The notes under the pieces: generated by a model
Database searches by the model: none
Seen by the model: only the letters and a program-made list of their open reading frames with translations
What the model was told of the DNA's origin: nothing
Made by a program: the position numbers and the translations under genes
Assembly: GCF_002234595.1 (NCBI RefSeq)
Contig: NZ_NMUL01000022.1
Coordinates: 62,001 to 126,000 of the forward strand
DNA from: Amycolatopsis vastitatis
GTDB taxonomy: Bacteria > Actinomycetota > Actinomycetes > Mycobacteriales > Pseudonocardiaceae
Length of the DNA stretch: 64,000 nucleotides
Direction of reading: 5' to 3'
Shown here: piece by piece, positions 7,288 to 15,261 of the stretch
How positions within the stretch are numbered: the stretch's first letter is position 1
How the letters are laid out: each line of letters opens with the position of its first letter

Positions 7288-8244
7288 GTGCACACTCTCG
7301 CCGAACCGCCGTTGTTCACCCGCCTGCGGCCCGCGCGCCGCGTGCTCGTCGCCGGCGCGGGCGGCGGGTTCGACGTCTACGCCGGGATCCCGCTGGCGGC
7401 GGCCCTGCGCGCGCAGGGCAAGGAAGTGCACCTGGCGAACCTGGCGTTCAGCGACCTGAACCGGCTCGACCTCGACGACTGGGCCGCCCCGGGCGTCGCC
7501 CGGGTGCGGCCCGGCAGCGCGGGCGACGACGCGTACTTCCCGGAGCGCACCCTCGCGCGGTGGCTGGAAAGCCGGGGGTGGCCGCCTGCCGTGCACGCCT
7601 TCCCCCGCACCGGCGTGCGGCCGCTGCGCGAAGCGTACGAGAACCTCGTCGCGGACCTGGCCGTCGACACCGTCGTGCTCGTCGACGGCGGCACGGACAT
7701 CCTGCTGCGCGGGGACGAGTCCGGGCTCGGCACCCCCGAAGAGGACATGGCGAGCCTCGCCGCGGTGGCCGCGCTCGAGGGGGTGGACCGCCTGGTCGTC
7801 AGCCTCGGCTTCGGCATCGACGCCTTCCACGGCGTCTGCCACGCCCACGTGCTGGAGAACCTGGCCGCCCTCGACCGGGCGGGCGGGTACCTGGGCGCGC
7901 TGTCGATCCCGTCGGCCTCACCGGAGGCGGCGGCCTATCTCGACGCCGTCGCGGACGCGCAGCGGGCGACCCCGGACCGCCCGAGCATCGTCCAGGGGCA
8001 GATCGCCGCCGCGCTGCGGGGCGAGTTCGGGGACGTGCACGGCACCACGCGCACCGCGGGCAGCGAACTGTTCGTGAACCCGCTGATGGGCGTCTACTTC
8101 GCCGCCGACCTGGCGATCCTCGCCGCCGGAGTCGGCTACCTCGGCGAGCTCGCCGGGACGAGCACCGCGATGGACGTCGCCCTGGTCATCGAAGCGCACC
8201 GGGACCGCGTCGAGCGGCGGCCGTGGCGGCACATCCCGCACTGA
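7288..8244 (+). CDS. DUF1152 family protein
   Basis: The 318-residue product belongs to the DUF1152 family. Its N-terminal nucleotide-binding-like motif RRVLVAGAGGGFDVYAGIPLA and the central VVLVDGGTDILLRGDESGLGTPEEDMASL are the family hallmarks. Members are cytosolic and uncharacterised; the glycine-rich start and acidic GGTD/GDES loops suggest an enzyme acting on a phosphorylated or nucleotide ligand. I prefer GTG 7288 over GTG 7255. TACGAT (7276-7281) lies just before 7288 and could be a -10 box giving a leaderless message, whereas the codons after 7255 do not look like the family N terminus. It directly follows alkB but probably has its own promoter. Confidence 0.7.
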   Translation: MHTLAEPPLFTRLRPARRVLVAGAGGGFDVYAGIPLAAALRAQGKEVHLANLAFSDLNRLDLDDWAAPGVARVRPGSAGDDAYFPERTLARWLESRGWPPAVHAFPRTGVRPLREAYENLVADLAVDTVVLVDGGTDILLRGDESGLGTPEEDMASLAAVAALEGVDRLVVSLGFGIDAFHGVCHAHVLENLAALDRAGGYLGALSIPSASPEAAAYLDAVADAQRATPDRPSIVQGQIAAALRGEFGDVHGTTRTAGSELFVNPLMGVYFAADLAILAAGVGYLGELAGTSTAMDVALVIEAHRDRVERRPWRHIPH

Positions 8245-8249
8245 TCTCC

Positions 8250-9527
8250 TCAGTCGACCAGGACCGGCAGCGCGTCGAGGCCGTACACGATGGACACCTT
8301 GCGGAACGAGAGGTCCTCTTCCGGTACCGCGAGCCGCAGGTTCGGGAAGCGGCGGACGAGCGCCGGGTACGCCGTGCGCAGCTCCATCCGGGCCAGCTCG
8401 GCGCCGATGCAGCGGTGGATGCCGTAGCTGAACGCCAGGTGCGACGTCGGCTCGCGGGCGGCGTCGAACTTCTCCATGTCCGGGCCCAGTTTCGGGTCGC
8501 GGTCGGCGGCCGACAGGGAAACCAGCACGATGTCGCCCTCGGCGATGTGCACCCCGCCGATCTCCATGTCCTGCTTGGCGAACCGCGGGAACGCCATCTG
8601 CACGACGGTCAGGTAGCGCAGCAGCTCCTCGACGAAGCGGTGCACGGACTCGTCGTCGCCGCGGACGGCTTCGACCGCCTTCTCGTCGCGCAGCAGCACC
8701 AGCGCACCGAGCGCGAGCATGCTCGCCGTGGTCTCCAGGCCGCCGGTGAGCACGCCGTCGGCCAGGCCGGCCAGCTCGCGGTCGTCGATCTCGTCGCCGT
8801 GTTCCTTGATCAGCATGCCGAGCAGGCCGTCGCCGGGGGCTTCGCGCTGCTTCTTGACGATGTCGAGCAGGTAGGTCAGCGACTCCGACATCGCGCCCAG
8901 CGAGGCGCCGGCGCCGCCGAAGAGGTCGAAGCGCGCGGTGCTGAGGCGCTGGAAGTCCTCGCGGTCCTCATAGGACACGCCGAGCAGCTCGCAGATGGTC
9001 AGCGACGGGATCGGCAGCGCGAACGCCTGCCAGAGGTCGACCGGGCCGTCGGCCGCGGCCATCGCGTCGAGCTGCGCCGCCACGATCTCGTCGATGCGCG
9101 GCGCCAGCCGGTTGAGCCGGCGCATGGTGAACTCCGGGGTGAGCAGCTTCCGCAACCGCGTGTGCACCGGCGGGTCCGCGAAGCCGAGGCCGCCGGGGTT
9201 CTGGTCGGCGGTCACGCCGGCGTTGCCCACGAGGTTGGTGAAGTCGCTCGAGAACTCCGTCACCTTGCCGAGCACGGCCTTCGCCTCGTCGTACCCGGTG
9301 ACCAGCCAGGCGTTCATCCCGAACGGCAGGTCGAGCTTGCCGATCGGGGCGGTGGCCCGGCGCTCGCCGATCTCCGCGACCGGGTCGAGGCCGTCCCGCT
9401 TCAGCGGCAGCAGCGCCGAATCGGGCAGGAAGGACGACATCTTTTCGAGGTCGAAGCCCTGTTTCGTCTGCCGGGCGAGGTATCGTCGGCCGACCCAGCC
9501 CAGGACCCGTGAGCGGAGACTCCCCAT
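8250..9527 (-). CDS. Cytochrome P450
   Basis: A 425-residue soluble bacterial P450. The I-helix oxygen-activation motif is GGLETT (262-267), the K-helix has EELLR (300-304), and the heme ligand is C373 in FSYGIHRCIG. The heme loop departs from FGxGxHxCxG by having Ser after the Phe and Tyr before the Gly. The FADPPVHTRLRKLLTPEFT segment (C-helix) is typical. No ferredoxin or ferredoxin reductase is adjacent, so electrons must come from elsewhere. The gene is convergent with the DUF1152 gene. The substrate is unknown; nothing around it looks like a secondary-metabolite cluster. Confidence 0.93.
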   Translation of the reverse strand: MGSLRSRVLGWVGRRYLARQTKQGFDLEKMSSFLPDSALLPLKRDGLDPVAEIGERRATAPIGKLDLPFGMNAWLVTGYDEAKAVLGKVTEFSSDFTNLVGNAGVTADQNPGGLGFADPPVHTRLRKLLTPEFTMRRLNRLAPRIDEIVAAQLDAMAAADGPVDLWQAFALPIPSLTICELLGVSYEDREDFQRLSTARFDLFGGAGASLGAMSESLTYLLDIVKKQREAPGDGLLGMLIKEHGDEIDDRELAGLADGVLTGGLETTASMLALGALVLLRDEKAVEAVRGDDESVHRFVEELLRYLTVVQMAFPRFAKQDMEIGGVHIAEGDIVLVSLSAADRDPKLGPDMEKFDAAREPTSHLAFSYGIHRCIGAELARMELRTAYPALVRRFPNLRLAVPEEDLSFRKVSIVYGLDALPVLVD

Positions 9528-9580
9528 GGATCCGACAGTACCGCACTAGCCCGATCGGGTGATGGGCGGCGAGACCGGGT

Positions 9581-10228
9581 TCACGCCGGCTTGCGGGCCA
9601 GCAGATAGGCCTGCGGCGTCTTCTCCGACAGTGACGGCATGGGTTCGCGGACCAACCGGGCTTCGATCACCAGGCCGGCGGCGACGCACAGCTCGGCGAC
9701 GAAGTCCGGCTGCAGCCGGTAAGCGTCGAAGGCGACGTCGTGGCCGTAGCCGTTGGTGACGCGGCGGCGCTCGTCGCCGACCTGGAACGCCGTCAGCAGC
9801 CGCCCGCCCGGCGCCAGCACCCGCGCCAGTTCCGCCACCACCGGCGCCAGCCGCTCCGGCGGCGTGTGGATCAGCGAGTACCAGGCCAGCGCACCCGCCA
9901 GGCTGCCGTCTTCGAGATCGAGGGCGGCCAGCGAACCGACCTCGAACCGCAGACCCGGATGGGCCCGCCGGGCGACGTCGACCATGCCGGGCGAAAGGTC
10001 GACACCGAAGACGTCCAGCCCGAGCGAGGCCAGGTGCCCGGTCAGCCGTCCCGGACCGCAGCCGAGATCACCGACCGGGCCGCTCCCGCCGACCAGCTCG
10101 GCGAAGGTGCCCAGCACCGCCCGGTCCCACGGGATGGCGTCCAGCACATCCTGATGCTGCTCGGCGTAGGCGTCGGCGACGGTGTCGTAGGCGGTCCGGG
10201 TCTCGGTCACGAAGGCGGGTTCGGTCAC
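9581..10228 (-). CDS. Class I SAM-dependent methyltransferase
   Basis: A 215-residue Rossmann-fold methyltransferase. SAM-binding motif I is VGDLGCGPGRLTGHLASLG, followed by DVFGVDLSPGMVDVARR (acidic loop) and ARVLAPGGRLLTAFQ. It resembles generic Methyltransf_11/25 proteins, which act on small molecules, and no motif fixes the acceptor. I choose GTG 10228: it leaves 10 bp to the stop of the upstream PNGase gene, and starts with the usual TRTAYDTVADAYAEQH helix soon after. TTG 10258 would overlap that gene. The 10-bp spacing suggests co-transcription with PNGase A, although a functional link is not obvious. Confidence 0.8.
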   Translation of the reverse strand: MTEPAFVTETRTAYDTVADAYAEQHQDVLDAIPWDRAVLGTFAELVGGSGPVGDLGCGPGRLTGHLASLGLDVFGVDLSPGMVDVARRAHPGLRFEVGSLAALDLEDGSLAGALAWYSLIHTPPERLAPVVAELARVLAPGGRLLTAFQVGDERRRVTNGYGHDVAFDAYRLQPDFVAELCVAAGLVIEARLVREPMPSLSEKTPQAYLLARKPA

Positions 10229-10238
10229 GAGCCGGACC

Positions 10239-11900
10239 TTATCCGCGACCACCGACAATGTGGTTCTCGGTGATCAGCCCGTGCTCGCTGGCGACGTAGT
10301 GGAAGTAGGGCCGGCCGAGGTCGTCCGGGCCGGTGTACAGCGTCTTCGACCGGCCGTCGGCTTCGGTGTTGACGCCGTTGGTGCGGGCCAGGACACCGGA
10401 GGAGCTCAGCCACTCCCGCGACGCGCGCGCCGGCCGCCAGTTCCGGCCGTCGCCGGTGAAGTCGCCGAGGCTCTTGGTCATCTCGGCCGAGCCGGAGATC
10501 CGCAGGTTCTGGTCGTCGGTGATGTTCGCGGTGGCGTCGGTGGTCAGCGGGTAGGACCAGGTGTGCCGGGCCGCCGACCGCACGTGGCCATCCACAGTGG
10601 ACACCGACGTCTGCTGCCCGGCGTCCCCCTGCACGACGTGCTGGGTGAAGCCGCCGCCGGTGACGTCGTCGCTGTTGCGGTAGTCGCGGGTGCGCTCGAC
10701 ACGCGTGAAGACGCGGCCGGCGGAGGTGTCGACGTAGCCCGCGGTGACGTCGCGGCGTTTCGCGGTGACCGTCACGTTCACGCCGCCGTCGATGTCCTTC
10801 GTGGCCGTCCGGCGCTCGGGCGCGGCGGCGACGTCGTCCTGGGTCAGCGCACCGGACGTCCGCGCGGCGTTTTTGTCGGTGTAGAGCAGTAGGGTCGGGA
10901 CGACGGTGAATTCGCCGCCGATGTCCGGGAAGGAGAAGGAAATGTCGTGAGTCCCGCCGTCGACGAGACGGCCCGCGAACGGCGTGACGTCGTAGGTTTC
11001 GGCGTGCAGGCTGAAGGTGTCGATCGCCACGATCGGCCGCCACAGCTGCGGCACGATCCCGCCGGAGTAGATGTGCGGGAAGGTGAACGCGCTGCCGGCC
11101 GGAGCCCCGTCGATCGCGAAGTTCGCCTCGCGGTAGGGCCCCTTCCCGCAGAGCCCGGCGGCCGGGTACTTCGCGGCCACTTCGTCGGGGACGTCGTCGA
11201 ACCACTGTTCGTCGCAGGCGTGCCCTTCGAGCGTGACCTCGAGGTAGGCGCGGGTGATGTTGCGCGGCAGGTCCTTCGCGGTGAAGTGCACGGTGGGCGC
11301 CGCGGGGGTGGCGTCGGCGTGCCCGAACCCGGCGACGTGGTCCGGGCTGACGGCCGCCGGGTGCTTCCGGTCGGCCTGGTAGTAGGTGAGCGTCACGGTC
11401 TGGGCGTACACGCCGGTGTAGACGGCGGAGTTGTAGTTCTCGATGCCGCCGTGGAAGGGCTGCGGCGCGCGCAGCAGCGCGGCGTACGGCGTGAGGTCCT
11501 TGTCGAAGTGGTAGGTGATCGGGCGCCGGCCCTCGCCGCTGGGCTCCTCGGTGGTGCCCCACCACACTTCGGTGCCGCCGATCCGCAGGTCGCCGATCCG
11601 GTCGTACTGGCGCCCGCTGACGGTCACGGTCTGGTCCATGACGACCTTCGCCCACGGGCCGGGGCAGGCCTTCGGCGGCGTGAGCGTGCCCTCGTAGAAC
11701 CGCGGGCTGCCGTCGGCGGCGTTGGAGCGGAAGGCGTCGGCGAGCGTGACGGTGCAGTGCGGGGTGTCCGGCCGCGTCACCGCCGGCGCGGCGGTCACGG
11801 GATCGTCGGTGTCCCCTTCGACGACCGGCGAAGCCGACGCGACCGCCCCGGAGAGCACCCACGTCAGCACCAGCGACAGGACGATCGTGAAGATCCGCAC
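10239..11900 (-). CDS. Secreted peptide-N-glycanase A (PNGase A family)
   Basis: A 553-residue exported amidase that cleaves the bond between Asn and the first GlcNAc of N-glycans. The GTG start at 11900 has GGGAGGAG 5 nt upstream. It opens with a signal peptide (VRIFTIVLSLVLTWVLSGAVASASP). The PNGase A N-terminal domain is seen as CTVTLADAF, FYEGTLTPPKACPGPWAKVVMDQTV, RIGGTEVWWGTTEEP and the GIENYNSAVYTGVYAQTVTLTYY segment; the second jelly roll follows with GHACDEQWFDDVP and CGKGPYREANFAIDG. The family is best known from plants and fungi, with scattered actinobacterial members. It is divergent from a LacI regulator across a perfect palindrome. Expected targets are plant or fungal glycoproteins. 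Confidence 0.86.
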   Translation of the reverse strand: MRIFTIVLSLVLTWVLSGAVASASPVVEGDTDDPVTAAPAVTRPDTPHCTVTLADAFRSNAADGSPRFYEGTLTPPKACPGPWAKVVMDQTVTVSGRQYDRIGDLRIGGTEVWWGTTEEPSGEGRRPITYHFDKDLTPYAALLRAPQPFHGGIENYNSAVYTGVYAQTVTLTYYQADRKHPAAVSPDHVAGFGHADATPAAPTVHFTAKDLPRNITRAYLEVTLEGHACDEQWFDDVPDEVAAKYPAAGLCGKGPYREANFAIDGAPAGSAFTFPHIYSGGIVPQLWRPIVAIDTFSLHAETYDVTPFAGRLVDGGTHDISFSFPDIGGEFTVVPTLLLYTDKNAARTSGALTQDDVAAAPERRTATKDIDGGVNVTVTAKRRDVTAGYVDTSAGRVFTRVERTRDYRNSDDVTGGGFTQHVVQGDAGQQTSVSTVDGHVRSAARHTWSYPLTTDATANITDDQNLRISGSAEMTKSLGDFTGDGRNWRPARASREWLSSSGVLARTNGVNTEADGRSKTLYTGPDDLGRPYFHYVASEHGLITENHIVGGRG

Positions 11901-11987
11901 CCGGACTCCTCCCAGTGGCAGGCACACCCGCTCGGAGCCTAGCGGCGTGATCGTCCGACCAACGTCGGTAATCCGTGTCCCGTCGCG

Positions 11988-12003
11988 TCTGAAACGTTTC
12001 AGA
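11988..12003. promoter_or_regulatory. LacI-type operator between PNGase A and its regulator
   Basis: TCTGAAACGTTTCAGA is a perfect 16-bp palindrome with the central CG typical of LacI/GalR operators. It lies 85 bp from the PNGase start and 40 bp from the lacI start, so it can control both divergent genes. Confidence 0.8.
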
Positions 12004-12042
12004 TCGTGATAAGCTCGCGCCTTCTCAGGTAGAGGGGTTGCA

Positions 12043-13038
12043 TTGGTCGGCATCAAGGACGTCGCGAAGCGGGCCGGCGTCTCGATCGGCACGGTGTCCA
12101 ATGTGGTCAACCGGCCGCACGTGGTCGCGGCGGCCACCCGCACCCGGGTGCTGTCGGTGATCGAGGAGCTGGGCTACGTCCGCGACGAGTCGGCCCGGCA
12201 GCTGCGCGCGGGCCGCAGCCGTGTCCTGGGGCTGCTGGTGCTCGACCTCGGCAACCCGTTCTTCGTCGACGTCGCCCGCGGAGTCGAGCAGGCCGCGCAC
12301 GCCGAGGGGCTCAACGTCATCACCGGCAACAGCGGCCAGCGGTCCGACCTGGAGGCGTCGTACCTGGCCATGTTCGCCGAGCAGCGGGTCCGCGGGGTGC
12401 TGCTGAGCCCCGTCGCGACGTCCGGTGAGGCCCTGCGCGCGTTCCGGCGCAGCGGCACGCCGTACGTCTTCGTCGACCGCAAGGCACCGGCGTCGGAGGC
12501 GAGCTCGGTGGCGGTGGACGACGTCGCGGGCGGCGCCCTCGCGGCCCGGCACCTGCGGGAAACCGGCCACGGCCGGATCGCGTTCGTCAACGGCCCCACC
12601 GTCCTCGCGCAGTGCCGCGACCGCGAGCAGGGCGTCCGCACCGCGCTCGCGGGCTCGGCGGTGGAGCTGGCGGTCCTGGAGGCGACGAACCTGGACGTCG
12701 CGTCCGGCCGCGACGCGGGCGCCCGCCTGCTGGGCACGAGCCCCCGCCCGACGGCGGTGTTCTGCGCGAACGACCTGCTGGCACTGGGCGTGCTGCAGGC
12801 GATGGTCGGCGCTGGCGTCCGGGTGCCGGAGGAGATGGCGATCGTCGGCTACGACGACATCGAGTTCGCGGCCGCCGCGGCGGTCCCGCTGACGTCGGTC
12901 CGCCAGCCGGCCCGCCGCCTCGGCCGCACGGCCGCGGAACTCCTCCTGGCGGAGACGGCCGACACGACGGTGGAGCACCAGGCCGTGGTGTTCACGCCGG
13001 AACTCGTCGTCCGCGAATCGACCCGGCTGCGCCGCTGA
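12043..13038 (+). CDS. LacI-family transcriptional regulator
   Basis: A 331-residue repressor. The N-terminal HTH and hinge are textbook: VGIKDVAKRAGVSIGTVSNVVNRPHVV then ELGYVRDESARQLRAGRS. The periplasmic-binding-protein-like sensor domain follows (VLGLLVLDLGNPFFVDVARGVEQAA...YDDIEFAAAAAVPLTSVRQP). The start is TTG 12043, since the sequence begins directly with the conserved GIKDVA; GAGGGG lies 7 nt upstream. The perfect GAAACGTTTC operator upstream and divergence from PNGase A imply that it controls glycoprotein deglycosylation and itself. The inducer is probably a sugar released from N-glycans, but this is not visible. Confidence 0.9.
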   Translation: MVGIKDVAKRAGVSIGTVSNVVNRPHVVAAATRTRVLSVIEELGYVRDESARQLRAGRSRVLGLLVLDLGNPFFVDVARGVEQAAHAEGLNVITGNSGQRSDLEASYLAMFAEQRVRGVLLSPVATSGEALRAFRRSGTPYVFVDRKAPASEASSVAVDDVAGGALAARHLRETGHGRIAFVNGPTVLAQCRDREQGVRTALAGSAVELAVLEATNLDVASGRDAGARLLGTSPRPTAVFCANDLLALGVLQAMVGAGVRVPEEMAIVGYDDIEFAAAAAVPLTSVRQPARRLGRTAAELLLAETADTTVEHQAVVFTPELVVRESTRLRR

Positions 13039-13114
13039 ACCACCGCCGGCGAGACCCGGCCGAGCCACGCTAAACCGTTTGGGGTTCACCGGTTTCCCCG
13101 GCATGCTGGCGATC

Positions 13115-14323
13115 ATGACCAGCAGATGGGTGCGGCTGCAGGCCGTGGCGGTGTCCGGTTCGTCCGCCGAAGGCCTGATGCTCGCGGCCCTCCCGCTGCT
13201 CGCGGTGTCCGTCACCACCGATCCGCGCGAGATCTCGCTGCTCAACATCGCCGGGCAGGCGCCTTGGCTGCTGCTGTCCCTGTTCGCCGGTGTGCTCATC
13301 GACCGCGTGCGGCGGACCGCCGTGCTGGCCTGGGCCTATGCCGTGCAGATCGGGGCGGCCGTGGTGCTCGCCGCCGCCGCGTCCGCTCACGTGCTCAGCC
13401 TGCCCGTGCTGGTCGTCGTCGCCTTCGTCGTCACCTCGGCGCAGGTGCTCGGGGACGGCGCCAGCGGCGCGCTCGTGCCTGAGCTGGTCGAACCGGAGCG
13501 CCTGGCGCACGCCAACGCGCGGCTCACCGTGATCGACCGGGGCGTCGTCCAGTTCGTCGTGCCGCCGCTGACCGGGTTCCTCCTCGCCGTCGGGGCCGGG
13601 GTGCCCGCCTGGCTGGCCGCCGCGTGCGCGCTGGCCGCGCTGCTCCTCGCGCGGCGCATCCCGTCCGAGTCGAGGACCGTCGCCACGACGACCCATCCGC
13701 TGCGCGACCTCTCCGCCGGGCTGCGGCACCTCGTGAAGACGCCGCTGCTGCGGTCCATCACGATCAACGTCGCCCTCGGCTCGTTCGCCGCGAGTGCCGG
13801 CAACTCGATGTTCGTGCTCTACGCGACGCAGGTCCTGCACGTCGGCCCGGTCGGGTACGGCCTGCTGCTCGCCTGCCTCGCGATCGGGTGGGTCGCGTCG
13901 TCGTTCGTGGTGCAGAAGGTGGTGGACCGGCTCGGCTATTCGTGGTCGATGCGGTTCGCGCAGAGCTTCGGAGTGGTGGCGCAGCTGCTGATCGCCGTCG
14001 TCCCGCCGTGGCCGCCGCTGGTCGCCGTCGTGCTGATGTCCTTGACGGCGACGGTGCTGATCTGGAACGTCTGCTCGCAGTCCAGCCGCCAGCGCTTCAC
14101 CCCGGCACCGCTGCTGGGCCGGGTGCTCACCGGCCACCGGGCGCTGGCCTGGGGACTGACCCCGCTGGGCGCGCTGACCGGCGGCCTGGTCGCGGCGCAC
14201 TGGAGCCTGCGCGGCGTCTGGGTGGTCGCCGCGGCGATCCAGGCGGTGAGCGCCGTGCTCGTCTGGTTCACCCTCTCCCCCGCCGCCTTCCGCCGCACCG
14301 AGCTGGCGGCGGCGCAAGCCTGA
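13115..14323 (+). CDS. Major facilitator superfamily exporter (EntS-like)
   Basis: A 402-residue membrane protein with about 12 hydrophobic segments of the MFS_3/EntS-like subgroup. The loop-2 motif is LFAGVLIDRVRRTAVLAW (GxxxDRxxRR), and the second half repeats VQKVVDRLGYSWSMRFAQ. Such carriers are usually drug or siderophore exporters rather than sugar importers. I use ATG 13115; two earlier starts (TTG 13079, ATG 13103) are in frame without a ribosome-binding site. A short near-palindrome AAACCGTTT (13072-13080) lies in front and could be a half-matched LacI operator. It follows lacI by 76 bp. Confidence 0.83.
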   Translation: MTSRWVRLQAVAVSGSSAEGLMLAALPLLAVSVTTDPREISLLNIAGQAPWLLLSLFAGVLIDRVRRTAVLAWAYAVQIGAAVVLAAAASAHVLSLPVLVVVAFVVTSAQVLGDGASGALVPELVEPERLAHANARLTVIDRGVVQFVVPPLTGFLLAVGAGVPAWLAAACALAALLLARRIPSESRTVATTTHPLRDLSAGLRHLVKTPLLRSITINVALGSFAASAGNSMFVLYATQVLHVGPVGYGLLLACLAIGWVASSFVVQKVVDRLGYSWSMRFAQSFGVVAQLLIAVVPPWPPLVAVVLMSLTATVLIWNVCSQSSRQRFTPAPLLGRVLTGHRALAWGLTPLGALTGGLVAAHWSLRGVWVVAAAIQAVSAVLVWFTLSPAAFRRTELAAAQA

Positions 14324-14325
14324 AG

Positions 14326-14366
14326 CCGGGCGGTGTGCCGGGTCGGGGCACCGGCACACCACCCGG
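14326..14366. terminator. Bidirectional terminator hairpin between MFS and ROK genes
   Basis: Arms CCGGGCGGTGTGCCGG (14326-14341) and CCGGCACACCACCCGG (14351-14366) pair in 15 of 16 positions with a 9-nt loop. The hairpin sits between convergent genes and begins 3 bp after the MFS stop. It has no T-tract, as is usual in high-GC actinobacteria. Confidence 0.75.
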
Positions 14367-14370
14367 ACGT

Positions 14371-15261
14371 CTAACCGCCCAAGGCCAGGGCCACCGCACC
14401 CAGCAGGGCCGCGTCCTGGTCGAAGCGGGCGGGCACCAGCTCCGGCGGGAACGGCACCGCGTGCGCGAGCCGGTCCGCCAGCGCCGGCAGCAGCACGTCC
14501 GCCGAGCGGACGAGCCCGCCGCCGACCGCGATGCGCTGCGGGTCCAGCGCGATCGCCAGGTTGGCCACGTGCATGGACAGCTCGTCGAGCGCCGCCGTCA
14601 CCAGTTCCTTCGCCTCGACGTTCTCCTTGGCCAGCGCGAACAGTTCGGCGGCGGTGACCGGGCGGCCGAGCAGTTCGCTCGCCCGGCCGCCCAGCCCACG
14701 CCCACCGACGGCTTCTTCCAGCGGCGCCGCTCCGCTTGAGAAACCCTCGGTGTCCTGCGGCGAGAGCAGGTTGTACCCGATCTCGCCCGCAGCTCCGTTG
14801 GCGCCGGTCAGCACCCGGCCGCCGATCAGCACCGCCGCCGCGATGCCGGTGCCCAGCGACAGGAACACCGCCGGGTCGGCCCCGGCCAGTGCTCCCCACC
14901 GCCATTCCGCCAGCGCCGCGGCCTTCGCGTCCGTGCCCACCGTGATCGGCACGGCCGGGAACTCCGCAGCCACCAGCTCCGCCAGCCGCAGCTGCTCCCA
15001 GCCCGGCACGTTCGGGGCGAGCAGGATCTTGTCCGGCAGCACGATTCCCGGGCTGACGACGCCGATGCAGGCCGGCACCGCGCCCGCGTCGGCCAGGAGG
15101 CTTCTGGCCCCGGCGAGCGCCCGCACCACCACCTGGTCGGCTCCCGCCTGCGCGTCGGTGTCCAGCCGGCGCGTGGCCAGCAGGGTGCCGTCGCGGTCGG
15201 CGAGCCCCAGCGCCACCTTCGTGCCGCCGAAGTCGATCCCGAGAATCCGTTCCCCTGTCAC
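14371..15261 (-). CDS. ROK-family sugar kinase
   Basis: A 296-residue ROK kinase without a DNA-binding domain. The ATP motif is ILGIDFGGTKVALGLADRDG (residues 6-25), the catalytic Asp lies in TVGTDAKAAALAEW, and AVFLSLGTGIAAAVLIGG precedes GANGAAGEIGYNLL. The zinc CxCGxxGC motif of glucokinases and N-acetyl kinases is absent. GTG 15261 overlaps the stop of the GH2 gene by 4 bp. In this operon the likely substrate is a hexosamine or glucose released by the GH2 enzyme; ROK kinases accompany chitosan-use genes in streptomycetes (CsnK). Kinase specificity is inferred from context only. Confidence 0.87.
   Translation of the reverse strand: MTGERILGIDFGGTKVALGLADRDGTLLATRRLDTDAQAGADQVVVRALAGARSLLADAGAVPACIGVVSPGIVLPDKILLAPNVPGWEQLRLAELVAAEFPAVPITVGTDAKAAALAEWRWGALAGADPAVFLSLGTGIAAAVLIGGRVLTGANGAAGEIGYNLLSPQDTEGFSSGAAPLEEAVGGRGLGGRASELLGRPVTAAELFALAKENVEAKELVTAALDELSMHVANLAIALDPQRIAVGGGLVRSADVLLPALADRLAHAVPFPPELVPARFDQDAALLGAVALALGG

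Noticed and set aside
8250..10258. P450 plus methyltransferase as a small biosynthetic cluster
   Set aside because: No core synthase, the methyltransferase groups with PNGase A by spacing, and the P450 has its own context.
13072..13080. AAACCGTTT as a LacI operator for the MFS gene
   Set aside because: Only nine bases and odd symmetry; it is too short to claim, so it is mentioned only in the MFS entry.
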